This document shows, piece after piece, positions 43,188 through 52,674 of a stretch of 64,000 bases of DNA. The DNA is from Nocardioides sp. JQ2195 (GTDB taxonomy: Bacteria > Actinomycetota > Actinomycetes > Propionibacteriales > Nocardioidaceae): contig NZ_CP050902.1 in NCBI RefSeq assembly GCF_012272695.1, positions 1,488,001-1,552,000 on the forward strand, written 5' to 3'. Both the position numbers and the translations under genes were made by a program. Each line of letters starts with the position of its first letter. The stretch's first letter is position 1. Under the pieces are notes generated by a model. The model made no database searches, was not told the origin of the DNA, and saw only the letters and a program-made list of their open reading frames with translations.

Positions 43188-45347
43188 TCAGCGAGTGTCG
43201 GCGCCCCCTGCGAGGTGCATCCGGTCCAGGATCCAGGCCAGCGTGAACGCTCGGTCGGTCCACGCCTTGTAGCGGCCCGAGACGCCACCGTGGCCGGCCG
43301 ACATCTCAGTGCGCAGCAGGAAGTCCCCGCGCTCGCTCCCCGGGTCGGTCGTGCACCCGGTCGCGGTGGCCCGCAGCCTGGCCACCCACTTGGCCGCCTC
43401 GACGTAGAGCACACGGGTGTCGTTGAGGGAGGTCTCGACCAGGATCGGCGGATAGGCCTGCGCCGCCACGTTGTCGTAGGGCGCGTAGGAGCGCATGTAG
43501 TCGTAGACGTCCGGATCCGCCTCGGGGTTGCCCCACTCGTCGTACTCCACGACGGTCAGCGGAAGGCTGGCGTCGAGCATGGAGGTCAGCGCGTCGACGA
43601 ACGGCACCTCGGCCACGAGGCCGGCGAAGAGCTCCGGTGCCTGGTTGGCGACGGCCCCGATCAGGAGTCCTCCGGCGCTGCCCCCCTCGGCCACCAGGCG
43701 GTCGGCACCGGTCCACCCGTCGTCGATCAGGTGTCGAGCGCAGGCGATGAAGTCGCCGAAGGTGTTCTGCTTGTGCATCAGCTTGCCGTTGTCGTACCAC
43801 GCGCGACCCATCTCGCCGCCCCCGCGCACGTGCGCGATCGCGAAGCCGGCACCGCGCTCGAGCATGCAGAGCCGGGCGATCGAGAAGTAGGGGTCGATCG
43901 ACATCTCGTAGGCGCCGTACCCGTAGAGCAGGATCGGCACCGACCCGTCACGCGGAGCACCCGCCGGCAGGACCAGGGAGATCGGCACGTCGGCGCCGTC
44001 ATCGGCCTTCGCCCAGAGCCGGTGCTCCTCGTAGGCCGCGGGGTCGTAGTTGCCCTGCACCGGCGCCTGCTTGAGGAGGCTCAGCTCGCGGGTGCGCACG
44101 TCGTAGTTGTAGATCGACGAGGGCGTCGCCATGGTGGTGTAGCCGACGCGTACGACGGGCTGGTGGAACTCCGGGTTGCCCCCGGAACCGATGGTGTAGA
44201 CCTCGTCCTCGAAGCTGACCTGGTAGTCGTCGGCAACGCCCGCCTCGTCGAGCTCGAGGATGCGCAGCTGGGTGAGGCCGGCACTGCGCTGGTGCACGAC
44301 GAGGTGCTCGGCGAACGCGTCGACGTCCTCGATGCGGGTGGCTGCGTCGTGGGGGATCAGCGGTCGCCACTGGTCCCGCGACGTGGGCGTCACCGGAGCC
44401 GTGGCCAGCTCGAAGTTCGGTCCGTTCCCGTTGTGGTGCACCAGGAAGACGTCCTCCCCGGCGATCACGGCATGCTCGAGGCCGTACTCCACGTCTTCCT
44501 CGCGTGGGCAGTAGACCTCGAACCGGCCGTCGGGAACGGTGGTGTCGAGGACCCGGAACTCGGAGGTGTTCTTGGCCCCGGAGACAATCATCAGGAACCG
44601 GTCGGTGCGCGACCTGCCGACGCCGACCCAGAAGCGACCGTCGGTCTCGTGGAAGATCAGCTCGTCGTCCGCCTGGGACGTGCCGAGCCGGTGCTTCCAG
44701 ATCTTGTCGGCGCGCCAGCTCTCGTCGACGGTGCTGTAGTAGAACGACTCTCCCGAGGGGTCCCACGTCGCACCCCCGAGGGTCCCGGTGATCTCGTCCG
44801 GCAGCAGGTCGCGGGTGCGCAGGTCGAGCACCCGGATCGTGAAGCGCTCGTCGCCGACCACGTCGACGGCGTAGGCGAGCAGGTGCTCGTCCGGGGTGAC
44901 CGAGGAGCCACCGAGGGAGAAGAAGTCGTGCCCGGCAGCGAGCTCGTTGAGGTCGAGCAGCACCTCCTCGCCCGGCAGGGCCGGCTGGTCGGTGCTGGCG
45001 TGCTCGGCGGGCTTCGGCGGTGTCCAGTCGTCCGGGTCCGTGACCGGGATGCGGCACGAGGCGCCGTACTCCTTGCCCTCGTAGGAGCGGGAGTAGTACC
45101 AGTGTCCGCGCATCCGCGACGGCACGGAGAGGTCGGTCTCCAGGGTCCGCGCCTTGATCTCGTCGAAGAGTGACTGGCGCAGGTCGGCGAGATGGGCGGT
45201 TCGCTCCTCCGTCCACGCATTCTCGGCCTCGAGGTGGGCGATCACCTCGGGGTTCTCCTTCTCCCGGAGCCACTCGTAGTCATCGACGACCGTGTGGCCG
45301 TGGATCGTGTGCTCGGAGGGGACGCGGGCAGCGACGGGGGGTTGCAT
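43188..45347 (-). CDS. ptrB: Oligopeptidase B (S9 family serine peptidase)
   Basis: A cytoplasmic serine peptidase cutting short peptides after basic residues, 719 residues. The N-terminal part (about 70-410) is a beta-propeller that limits access. The C-terminal alpha/beta-hydrolase has the nucleophile in EGGSAGGLLIG (Ser557), Asp643 in SLNDTRV, and His686 in SAGHGGVSG, a complete triad. PVAARVPSEHTIHGHTVVDD at the start is the usual S9A N-terminus. A leaderless start is likely: TAGAGT ends 7 bases before the ATG. Prolyl oligopeptidase is an alternative within the same family. Confidence 0.93.
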   Translation of the reverse strand: MQPPVAARVPSEHTIHGHTVVDDYEWLREKENPEVIAHLEAENAWTEERTAHLADLRQSLFDEIKARTLETDLSVPSRMRGHWYYSRSYEGKEYGASCRIPVTDPDDWTPPKPAEHASTDQPALPGEEVLLDLNELAAGHDFFSLGGSSVTPDEHLLAYAVDVVGDERFTIRVLDLRTRDLLPDEITGTLGGATWDPSGESFYYSTVDESWRADKIWKHRLGTSQADDELIFHETDGRFWVGVGRSRTDRFLMIVSGAKNTSEFRVLDTTVPDGRFEVYCPREEDVEYGLEHAVIAGEDVFLVHHNGNGPNFELATAPVTPTSRDQWRPLIPHDAATRIEDVDAFAEHLVVHQRSAGLTQLRILELDEAGVADDYQVSFEDEVYTIGSGGNPEFHQPVVRVGYTTMATPSSIYNYDVRTRELSLLKQAPVQGNYDPAAYEEHRLWAKADDGADVPISLVLPAGAPRDGSVPILLYGYGAYEMSIDPYFSIARLCMLERGAGFAIAHVRGGGEMGRAWYDNGKLMHKQNTFGDFIACARHLIDDGWTGADRLVAEGGSAGGLLIGAVANQAPELFAGLVAEVPFVDALTSMLDASLPLTVVEYDEWGNPEADPDVYDYMRSYAPYDNVAAQAYPPILVETSLNDTRVLYVEAAKWVARLRATATGCTTDPGSERGDFLLRTEMSAGHGGVSGRYKAWTDRAFTLAWILDRMHLAGGADTR

Positions 45348-45354
45348 GGCCGTG

Positions 45355-45360
45355 ACTCTA
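45355..45360 (-). promoter_or_regulatory. -10 box of ptrB (leaderless)
   Basis: TAGAGT on the - strand ends 7 bases before the ATG at 45347. Confidence 0.45.
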
Positions 45361-45401
45361 GCCAGCGACTCCAGTGCCGACTGCCGGGCCCACGGCGTCG
45401 C

Positions 45402-46703
45402 TCACTGCTCCTCGTGGGTGACGACGTGCAGCGCCGGGTCGTCCATGCGGTAGCTGCGGACCGGGCCGGGCGCGGTCTCGGCGGTCTCGAAGCGAACCGT
45501 CACCACGCCGCTTCCCGACCCCCACACCCAGCCGGCTCCCATCTCGTCGTGGCGTACGTCGCTGCCCGGGGCCCACGTGCGCTGGCGGGCCGTCGGCACC
45601 TCCACCTCGGGCTCCGGTGCGTCGTCAGGTTCAGGGCCGAACAGGTCGTCCTGCACCCAGTCGGCCAGCCCCGAGACTCCGACGCCCAGCAGGCGCACGC
45701 CTCCGGAGACGTCGAGGTCGGCGAGCAGCGAGCGCGCGGTGCGGCCGATCACCTGGGCCGAGTCGGTGGGGGAGGCCAGGGTGCTCGAGCGGCTCAACGT
45801 CGTGAAATCGTGCAGCCGCACCTTGATGCTGACCGTGCGACCCGACATGCCGTCCTTGCGCAACCGCGCGGCCACGTTGGCACCCTGCCGGGTGAGCAGC
45901 CCGTCCATGAGTCGCTTGTCCGTGAGGTCGTCCTCGTAGGTGCCCTCGACACTGACCGACTTGGTCTCGCGCAACGGCTCGACGCTCCGGTCGTCGATCG
46001 CCCGGGCGAGGCGCCACAGGTTGTGGCCGTGGGCGTTGCCGACCAGCCGGACGAGCTCCGCCTCGCTGACCGCCTCCAGGTCCGCGACCGTGTGGACGCC
46101 GGCTCGGCGCAGCCGCTCGGCGGTGGCCGGCCCGACTCCGGGGATCACGGTCACCTTCATCGGACGGAGCAGGTCCTGCTCGGTGCCGGGGGCGACCACG
46201 AACAGGCCGTCGGGCTTCTCGAGGTCGCTGGCCACCTTGGCGATGAACTTCGAGCTGCCGATCCCGACGCTGGCGGTGAGCCCTCCGGTGACCTCGTGCA
46301 CCCGGCGCCGCAGGTCCTCACCGAACGCGGTGACCGTGGAGACGTCGTACGACGCCAGGTCGCTCGCGGCCAGGTCGACGAACGCCTCGTCGATGGAGAG
46401 GGGCTCCACCAGGGGCGATGCCTCACGGAGCACCGCCATGACCTTGGCACTGGTCGCGCGGTAGGCGTGGAAGCGTCCCGACAGGAACGCCGCGTGCGGG
46501 CAGCGGGAGCGTGCCTCACGCGTCGACATGGCGGAGTGCACCCCGAAGGCACGAGCTTCGTAGGAGGCGGTGGCCACCACACCGCGGCCGCCGGTGCCGC
46601 CGACGATCACCGGCTTGCCGCGCAGGGACGGCTTGTCACGCTGCTCGACGCCGGCGAAGAACGCGTCGAGGTCGATGTGCAGCACCGATGCCTGCGTCCT
46701 CAT
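45402..46703 (-). CDS. dinB: DNA polymerase IV (Y-family)
   Basis: A translesion DNA polymerase, 433 residues. LHIDLDAFFAGVEQ holds Asp11 and the steric-gate Phe pair, and EPLSIDEAFVDLA holds the second acidic pair. IGSSKFIAKVASDLEKPDG and PGVGPATAERLRRAGV are the palm and helix-hairpin-helix thumb. The little-finger domain follows. The last 80 residues carry the little extension common in actinobacterial DinB and lack an obvious beta-clamp motif that I can name with confidence. GGAGG lies about 8 bases before the ATG. It diverges from the DUF4192 gene. Confidence 0.95.
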   Translation of the reverse strand: MRTQASVLHIDLDAFFAGVEQRDKPSLRGKPVIVGGTGGRGVVATASYEARAFGVHSAMSTREARSRCPHAAFLSGRFHAYRATSAKVMAVLREASPLVEPLSIDEAFVDLAASDLASYDVSTVTAFGEDLRRRVHEVTGGLTASVGIGSSKFIAKVASDLEKPDGLFVVAPGTEQDLLRPMKVTVIPGVGPATAERLRRAGVHTVADLEAVSEAELVRLVGNAHGHNLWRLARAIDDRSVEPLRETKSVSVEGTYEDDLTDKRLMDGLLTRQGANVAARLRKDGMSGRTVSIKVRLHDFTTLSRSSTLASPTDSAQVIGRTARSLLADLDVSGGVRLLGVGVSGLADWVQDDLFGPEPDDAPEPEVEVPTARQRTWAPGSDVRHDEMGAGWVWGSGSGVVTVRFETAETAPGPVRSYRMDDPALHVVTHEEQ

Positions 46704-46839
46704 GACTCCGCCTCCATGCCGGGAAACCTACCTGCCGCCGGACCGGTATTCGCGCACGGGACACCCGCCCGCACGCGTCCTGCACAGGGTGCCCATTGGT
46801 CCGCGGGTCAGGTGCCGGAACAGGTCGAACCTGTCTGTC

Positions 46840-47838
46840 ATGACGACTCCACAGCACGCTCCGAAGACCCTGAGGGCACGCACCCCCGAAGACCTCCTGG
46901 CGATGGTGCCCTACATCCTCGGGTTCCGACCCGACCAGTCACTGGTGATGCTCACCTTCGGGTCCTCCGGGCCGTCGTTCCATGCCCGGGTGGACCTGCC
47001 GCGTGACCCGGCCGAGTTCGGTGAGGTGGTGGAGCTGTTGGTCGAGCCGGCGTGCCGACATCGGGTCGAACGGGTGGTGGTCCTCGGCTACAGCGACGAT
47101 CCCGAGCCGTGCGACGAAGCCCTGGAGCTGATGGCCCTGGCGCTGCTCGCCGAAGGCATCGAGGTGGTCGAGCTGCTGCGCGTCACGGGCAGCAGGTGGT
47201 CGTCCCTGATGGATCGGGGCCATCCGTCAGGGCGTCGGCGTGCGGATGCCGGCACCGAGTTCGACGACCGTACCCACCCGTTCACCGTGCAGGGCGTGGT
47301 CGAGGGCCGCGTGACGCTCGACTCCCGTGAGGAGCTGGCCGACAGCCTCGTCGGCACCGACTTCGATGCCGTCGAGGCCGTGGCGGCGGCGGTCGAGGCC
47401 TGGAGCGCCAGCAGCCCGGACGGTCGGTCCATCGAGGCCCAGTGGGTCCAGGACGTGGTCGCCGGCCATGTGGCCGGCGGCACCACGCCCACGACCAGTG
47501 AGATCGGCCGCCTGCTGGTGGCGTGTCGCGACCTCGCGCTGCGGGACGTGGCCTGGGGGCTGATGTCGCGCGAGACGAGTGAGCAGCACGTCGAGCTGTG
47601 GCGCGAGGTGCTGCGGCGCACGCCGGCCGAGCTGCAGGCCGCGCCGGCATCGTTGCTGGGGTTCGCCGCGTGGTTGGCCGGGCACGGTGCCCTGGCGTGG
47701 TGTGCGGTGGACCGGGCTGTGCTCGCCGATCCCGACTACTCGATGGCCACGCTGCTCGGCGACGCGCTCGACCGGGCAGTGCCCCCGTCGTCCTGGGAGC
47801 CGATGACCGATCTCGCGGCCCTGCTCCGAGGACGGTGA
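46840..47838 (+). CDS. DUF4192 family protein
   Basis: A 332-residue actinobacterial protein of unknown function. LRARTPEDLLAMVPYILGFR is the family's opening, followed by SLVMLTF and FHARVDLP. MDRGHPSGRRRADAGTEFDD in the middle contains the short conserved region where DUF4192 members have a Cys/Gly-rich loop in others. The C-terminal half is helical. ATG 46840 was preferred over an upstream in-frame extension; GAACCT, a weak -10 match, ends 7 bases before it. It sits alone between dinB and the GCS2 gene. Confidence 0.85.
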   Translation: MTTPQHAPKTLRARTPEDLLAMVPYILGFRPDQSLVMLTFGSSGPSFHARVDLPRDPAEFGEVVELLVEPACRHRVERVVVLGYSDDPEPCDEALELMALALLAEGIEVVELLRVTGSRWSSLMDRGHPSGRRRADAGTEFDDRTHPFTVQGVVEGRVTLDSREELADSLVGTDFDAVEAVAAAVEAWSASSPDGRSIEAQWVQDVVAGHVAGGTTPTTSEIGRLLVACRDLALRDVAWGLMSRETSEQHVELWREVLRRTPAELQAAPASLLGFAAWLAGHGALAWCAVDRAVLADPDYSMATLLGDALDRAVPPSSWEPMTDLAALLRGR

Positions 47839-47903
47839 GGACCGTGCCGGCACTCGATCGACGCTGGCGGGCCGATTCACGCCGAGGGGGTTGCCGGAGC
47901 AAC

Positions 47904-47909
47904 TAGTCT
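47904..47909 (+). promoter_or_regulatory. -10 box of the GCS2 gene (leaderless)
   Basis: TAGTCT ends 6 bases before the ATG at 47916. Confidence 0.5.
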
Positions 47910-47915
47910 GCTGCA

Positions 47916-49385
47916 ATGGGTGAAGAAGTCGTCGCACAGGAGTTCTCCCGGGCCGACCGCACGCGCCACCGCGAGAAGGTGCGCCGATGCCTCGACGTGT
48001 TCGCCAGGATGCTGCGTGAGGCACGCTTCGACACAGACGACCCGATGACCGGGCTCGAGATCGAGCTGAACCTCGTCGACGAGTCGGGCGACCCGGCCCT
48101 GAAGAACGCGGAGGCGCTCGCGGAGATCGCTGACCCCGACTTCCAGACGGAGCTCGGGCAGTTCAACGTGGAGATCAACGTGCCGCCGCGCCACCTGCGT
48201 GGCGGTGGGCTCACGGCGTACGAGGAGAACCTGCGGGTCAGCCTCAACGACGCCGAGTCGAAGTCGTCGCCGGTCGGCGCCCACATGGTGATGATCGGCA
48301 TCCTGCCCACGCTCGCCGAGGGGCACATGGGCCCCTCCTCGTTGAGCGGGAACCCGCGCTACCAGCTGCTCAGCGACCAGATCCTGGCCGCGCGCGGTGA
48401 AGACATCGTGATCGACATCAATGGTGTCGAGCAGCTCACCACGACCGCGGACTCCATCGTCCCCGAGGCAGCGTGCACCAGCACGCAGCTGCACGTGCAG
48501 ACCACGCCTGACGAGTTCGCTGCCTATTGGAATGCCTCGCAGGCGATTGCCGCGATGCAGCTCGCGGTCGGCGCCAACTCGCCGTTCCTCCTGGGCAAGG
48601 AGCTGTGGCGCGAGACGCGCATCCCCTTGTTCGAGCAGGCCACCGACACCCGCAGCGAAGAGCTGAAGGCCCAGGGCGTGCGGCCCCGCGTGTGGTTCGG
48701 TGAGCGGTGGGTGAACTCGGTCTTCGACCTGTTCGAGGAGAACGTTCGCTACTTCCCGGCGTTGCTGCCGGTCACCGAGGACGAAGACCCGCTGGAGGTG
48801 CTCGAGGGGGGCGGCACCCCCGAGCTCGCCGAGCTGCGGCTGCACAACGGCACCATCTATCGCTGGAACCGGCCGGTCTACGACATCGCCGGCGGGGTGC
48901 CCCACCTCCGGGTGGAGAACCGGTTGCTGGCGGCAGGGCCGACGGTTGTCGACACCATGGCCAACGCCGCGTTCTACTTCGGACTCGTGCGCAGCCTCGC
49001 CCTGGCCGAACGACCGTTGTGGTCGCAGATGTCGTTCAGTGCGGCCGAGGAGAACTTCCACGTCGCGGCCCGGATGGGGATCGAGGCCCAGGTCTACTGG
49101 CCCGGCGTCGGGCAGGTCTCTGCCGCTGAGCTGGTGCTGCGGCGCCTGCTGCCGATGGCTCGGGAGGGTCTGACTGACTGGGGTTCCTCGCCCGAGGAGA
49201 TCGACCGCTACCTCGGCATCATCGAGCAGCGGTGCCTGCTCGGGACGAACGGCGCGGAGTGGTTCGCCGGCCGCTTCCGCCGGCATGCGGTCGACCTGGA
49301 TCGTGCCGAGGCGTTGCGGCACACCCTGGTGGACTATCGGGAGCTGATGCACACCAACGAGCCGGTGCACACCTGGGAGGCCTGA
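47916..49385 (+). CDS. Glutamate-cysteine ligase family 2 (GCS2) protein
   Basis: An ATP-dependent carboxylate-amine ligase, 489 residues. DPMTGLEIELNLVDE holds the metal-binding Glu pair, FQTELGQFNVEINVPP the second acidic strand, and TSTQLHVQTTPDEFA the later substrate region. The fold is that of gamma-glutamylcysteine synthetase-like enzymes, which link glutamate to an amine or Cys. Actinobacteria of this type usually make mycothiol rather than glutathione, so the product could be gamma-glutamylcysteine for ergothioneine or an unrelated gamma-glutamyl amide. No egtBCDE genes are nearby. Confidence 0.85.
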   Translation: MGEEVVAQEFSRADRTRHREKVRRCLDVFARMLREARFDTDDPMTGLEIELNLVDESGDPALKNAEALAEIADPDFQTELGQFNVEINVPPRHLRGGGLTAYEENLRVSLNDAESKSSPVGAHMVMIGILPTLAEGHMGPSSLSGNPRYQLLSDQILAARGEDIVIDINGVEQLTTTADSIVPEAACTSTQLHVQTTPDEFAAYWNASQAIAAMQLAVGANSPFLLGKELWRETRIPLFEQATDTRSEELKAQGVRPRVWFGERWVNSVFDLFEENVRYFPALLPVTEDEDPLEVLEGGGTPELAELRLHNGTIYRWNRPVYDIAGGVPHLRVENRLLAAGPTVVDTMANAAFYFGLVRSLALAERPLWSQMSFSAAEENFHVAARMGIEAQVYWPGVGQVSAAELVLRRLLPMAREGLTDWGSSPEEIDRYLGIIEQRCLLGTNGAEWFAGRFRRHAVDLDRAEALRHTLVDYRELMHTNEPVHTWEA

Positions 49386-49392
49386 GCCCCCG

Positions 49393-49893
49393 TCACCGCG
49401 CGGACGGCACTGGTGTGCGCACTCGCAACCGGGCCCATGTCGCCCGGTCGTCGCCCAAGGGTTCGTACCAGCCGTTCTTGGTGACCACGACCAGGCCGCG
49501 GGGTCGGATCCCGGCCTCGGTGAACACGCGGCTCGCCACCGGCAGCCAGGCCAGATCCAGGTCGTGGGGCTCGGGGAACCCGACCCTGGTCAGCCAGGCA
49601 GCCGGACGGTCCTCGACGAGGAGGGCCCGGCTGAGCAGGGCCGCGACGATCTCGCCGGCGAGCCCGACATCGACCGGCTCGGCGTCGGTGGGTCGGATCG
49701 CGCCGATCTCGGCGAGTGGCCAGGTGATCGACTCACCGAACAGCGCCCCGACGTGGAGCGTCGGGGCGAACACCCGTTGCCGGGTGGTCCTGCGCAGTCG
49801 GTGCACGGCCAGGCGCAGCTCGGCGCGGAGCTCCGGATCCACCATGGCGACCACTGTGCCAAAACTCGGACCGAGCGGGGACGCTGTGTCCAC
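49393..49893 (-). CDS. Hypothetical protein
   Basis: A 166-residue protein of no family I recognise. It is soluble, with no signal or membrane segment. LRAELRLAVHRLRRTTRQRV forms an amphipathic start and WLTRVGFPEPHDLDLAWLPV a conserved-looking middle. The last part has VVVTKNGWYEPLGDD. GTG 49893 is the longest start; an ATG 16 codons in (MVDPELRAEL) is an alternative. It ends 7 bases from the GCS2 gene, tail to tail. Confidence 0.55.
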   Translation of the reverse strand: MDTASPLGPSFGTVVAMVDPELRAELRLAVHRLRRTTRQRVFAPTLHVGALFGESITWPLAEIGAIRPTDAEPVDVGLAGEIVAALLSRALLVEDRPAAWLTRVGFPEPHDLDLAWLPVASRVFTEAGIRPRGLVVVTKNGWYEPLGDDRATWARLRVRTPVPSAR

Positions 49894-49917
49894 AGGCCAC
49901 AGCTCGTGGCCGTCCGA

Positions 49918-50529
49918 TCAACGGCGACGGGCCTGTCGCGCGCGGGCCCTGCGCAGCCGGCGGCTCACCGGCCGATGCTGGCCCGCGTTCCTGACGACTG
50001 GATTGCGGGACGCCGCACCCAGCAAGTCTCGCTGCGCTGGTCCTCGCACGTCCTTGCGGTAGGCGCTGATGGACGTGGCGATCACCGCCACACTGAGCAG
50101 TCCCCCCAGCGCAAGGAGGGCCGCGCCCATGAAGAGGGCCTCGAACTCGTTGCTGATCTCGTCGACGTGGCTGTGCTTCTCCGGCACCCACCAGCCGATC
50201 ACGTAGGCGGGATTCAACAGCGCCACCAGCCCCCACCCCGCGAGCATGAGCAGGAGTGCGGACATCGCCAGACGCAGGAGGAGCAACCACGCCGCGTTCG
50301 AACGCGGCAGGAGCAGGAACACCGGGGCACACGCTCCGGCCAGGGTCAGGACGCTGCAGGTCACGAACACGCCCCACGCGCCCCAGGAGAGGTACATGGC
50401 GCAGCCGCCGATCACCAGCAGGACCACGGAAGTGGCAACCACCCGAGGTCGTCGGCCAGGGCGCGTGCGGGGTTCCGCAGAGGTCTCGCTCGGGTTCACG
50501 CCTGTTCCACTCCACTGCTCGCTCATCAC
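49918..50529 (-). CDS. Hypothetical four-helix membrane protein
   Basis: A 203-residue protein with a polar N-terminus, then hydrophobic segments near residues 31-50, 53-75, 80-105 and 132-152, followed by a long Arg-rich cytoplasmic tail (SRRLRRARARQARRR). The loop between helices 3 and 4 is acidic and His-containing (EKHSHVDEISNEFE). No family is recognised. It lies 24 bases upstream of the 166-residue gene on the same strand and may share a transcript with it. Confidence 0.6.
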   Translation of the reverse strand: MMSEQWSGTGVNPSETSAEPRTRPGRRPRVVATSVVLLVIGGCAMYLSWGAWGVFVTCSVLTLAGACAPVFLLLPRSNAAWLLLLRLAMSALLLMLAGWGLVALLNPAYVIGWWVPEKHSHVDEISNEFEALFMGAALLALGGLLSVAVIATSISAYRKDVRGPAQRDLLGAASRNPVVRNAGQHRPVSRRLRRARARQARRR

Positions 50530-50594
50530 GGTGCCAGCACGGCAGTGAGCAGCATTCTCCCATCACGCCCACACGGGTGACGGTGCGGCCCGTC

Positions 50595-51857
50595 TCATCG
50601 CGCCCTCGTGGGCAAGCAGCTCGATGCATGCTTCCGCACGAAGGCGCGGACCACGACGTCGCCTTGATGGTCGTCGACCGGGCGCCTCCGACGGATCGGC
50701 CACCGGGCCTCGGCGGCGAGCCCGGTACAACTTCTCAGCGCGCGCCAGGCGGCGTTGGCGTGGACACGTGCGGGGCCGGTGAGGGGGAGGGGACGCCCGT
50801 CACCGTGGATCCGTGCCGGGGCCCAGGCGTCATCGACCACGTGTCCGTCACGGACGGTCAGCCGGAGGACGCCGGTCTCGGGCTGATGGTCGTGATACCA
50901 GAGGAAGTTGCCGAGCCCGTAGTTGACGTACGTCGTGCCGAACCATCCGGAGCCGAGCAGGACATGGGCGTGAGAGCCCACGATCACGTCCGCTCCGGCG
51001 TCGGCGAGGGCCCGCGCGGTGATCCGCTGCCGGGAGGTGGGACAGTGCCGGAGCTCCTCACCCCAGTGCATGTAGACGACCACGACGTCGCCGCGCCTCG
51101 ATGCCTCCCGGACCGCGGTGGTGAGGGCCCGAGGGCGGTCGGCGTGAGCCGCCGCGATGCCAGGCGTCGTGGGGCCTGCCGCCCACACGTTGCTCGAGCC
51201 CTCCCGCATCGAGGCGTCGGCCGCGAGGAAGGCGAATGCGGTGCCTCCCACCGAGACCCGGTACGCCGCGAAGGCTGCCCGACGGTTCATCCCGACGCCG
51301 ACCACGTGGATCGGGCTGCGACGGACGGCGCGCAGGGTGTCGCGCAGCCCGGTGCGTCCGTAGTCGGCGCCGTGGTTGTTGACCATCGAGACCACGTCGA
51401 CCCCGGCTGCGTCGAGTAGCTCGAGCGCGGCAGGGGATGTCCGGAAGTGGAAACGTCGGCTCGGGTCTTCCAGCTCCTTCGCCGCAGGCGCGCGCCCCGC
51501 CTCGGCGATGGCGGACTCGAGATTCACCATCGCGAGGTCGGCCTCGGCGAGGGGCCGCGCGGCAGGTCCGAGCGCTCCACGGGGGTGGTCGAGCAGAGCG
51601 GCGAGCTGCAGCTGGAAGTGGAGGTCACCGGCGAAGGCGAGTTCCACGGTGCTGTGTGGTCCCGCCGGTGCACTCGGATCGTCGACCACTGGGCGGTCCT
51701 CACCCGGGTCCACCTGCGTCATCGGGCGCAGGGCGGGATGATGCGTGGTCGGGTCCAGCGAGACCGCGGAGGAGACACTGCCGAGCATGCACAGCCCGGC
51801 AGCGAGGCCGAGACCGGCCCTCCGTGTGGCGTCGCCGTTCAGCGTGGACAGAGCCAT
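50595..51857 (-). CDS. CapA-family (PGA synthesis-like) metallophosphatase
   Basis: A 420-residue protein with a short N-terminal hydrophobic segment (about 13-33), probably exported. The calcineurin-like fold shows the metal motifs LAFAGDLHFQ (D-x-H), DLAMVNLESA, VSMVNNHGADYG (N-H), VVVYMHWGEE and VIVGSHAHVLLG (H-x-H). This is the CapA/PgsA pattern of poly-gamma-glutamate capsule synthesis proteins, also found in many non-capsulated bacteria. It starts 7 bases after the lipoprotein gene ends, so the two form an operon. The neighbouring capBC genes of a true capsule are absent, so its role here is open. Confidence 0.88.
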   Translation of the reverse strand: MALSTLNGDATRRAGLGLAAGLCMLGSVSSAVSLDPTTHHPALRPMTQVDPGEDRPVVDDPSAPAGPHSTVELAFAGDLHFQLQLAALLDHPRGALGPAARPLAEADLAMVNLESAIAEAGRAPAAKELEDPSRRFHFRTSPAALELLDAAGVDVVSMVNNHGADYGRTGLRDTLRAVRRSPIHVVGVGMNRRAAFAAYRVSVGGTAFAFLAADASMREGSSNVWAAGPTTPGIAAAHADRPRALTTAVREASRRGDVVVVYMHWGEELRHCPTSRQRITARALADAGADVIVGSHAHVLLGSGWFGTTYVNYGLGNFLWYHDHQPETGVLRLTVRDGHVVDDAWAPARIHGDGRPLPLTGPARVHANAAWRALRSCTGLAAEARWPIRRRRPVDDHQGDVVVRAFVRKHASSCLPTRAR

Positions 51858-51864
51858 GGCGAGC

Positions 51865-52599
51865 TCACCGCGGATCGACGAACCGGGTCGAGGTCACCAT
51901 GCGCGTCATCTCGTCGACCTGGCTTGCCGTCACGTCTCGGGTGGCGACCCACCCGAGGAGCACTCGCTCGCCTTCCACATCGAGAATCCACAGGGCGGCT
52001 CGTTCCCCGGTCTCCAACAGGGACCAGCCCGGGAAGATGTCCCAGGCTGCCTCCTGACACTTGTCGACGTCGGGGATCCGGTAGTCGAGGTACAAGCCGT
52101 CGTGCCCATCGATCGTCACCGGGGTCGGATCAGAGGTGATGGCCCCACGCTGTGCGACGAGAGCCTGGGCAAGGTCAGCCACTGTCTCACCGGCGTAGCG
52201 GATGGTGTCGGTCTTCGGACGCCCCTTCGAACCGCACGGGTCCCCGAGGACGACCTCGGTCGTGAGGTAGCCGATGCCGCGGAACGGTTGACCCGGGGTC
52301 TGCTCGCCCGAGATGAACGTCCAGTCGTCGTACCTCGCGAAACCCTCGGGCGCTTGGACGACAGCCAAGTGGTGCACCGAGGTGTAGGCAGTCAGCGCGT
52401 ACGCGCCGGCCTCGAGGGTGCCCTGCTCGGGAGTGTCCCCGAGGAGGGTCCACGCAGGATCTTCTTCCGTGTCAGTCGGACTCACACGTGACGACGGTTC
52501 GTCCGAGCTGGCGGTGGTCGCGTCATCGCTGCAGGCGGTGAGCTGCAGGGAGAGGGCTGCCAACATCGGGAGAAGGCAGCGAGCGGGTTGGCTGATCAT
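51865..52599 (-). CDS. Lipoprotein of unknown function, upstream of CapA
   Basis: A 244-residue lipoprotein. MISQPARCLLPMLAALSLQ leads to the lipobox LTAC (lipidated Cys 23), then a Ser/Asp-rich tether and a soluble domain from about residue 45. The domain has paired strands (HLAVVQAPEGF, GIGYLTTEVV) and DPCGSKGR with a second Cys, plus DVDKCQEA, possibly a disulfide. I chose ATG 52599 because AGGAG lies 6 bases before it; the longer frame to 52650 is not supported. It heads an operon with CapA and diverges from the SARP-STAND regulator. Confidence 0.78.
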   Translation of the reverse strand: MISQPARCLLPMLAALSLQLTACSDDATTASSDEPSSRVSPTDTEEDPAWTLLGDTPEQGTLEAGAYALTAYTSVHHLAVVQAPEGFARYDDWTFISGEQTPGQPFRGIGYLTTEVVLGDPCGSKGRPKTDTIRYAGETVADLAQALVAQRGAITSDPTPVTIDGHDGLYLDYRIPDVDKCQEAAWDIFPGWSLLETGERAALWILDVEGERVLLGWVATRDVTASQVDEMTRMVTSTRFVDPR

Positions 52600-52674
52600 G
52601 ATGGTCTCCTGGGAGTCGCGGATGGTTGCACGACTCCGTTCTGCATCCACCCGGTTCCGGTTCGCCTCCAGAGC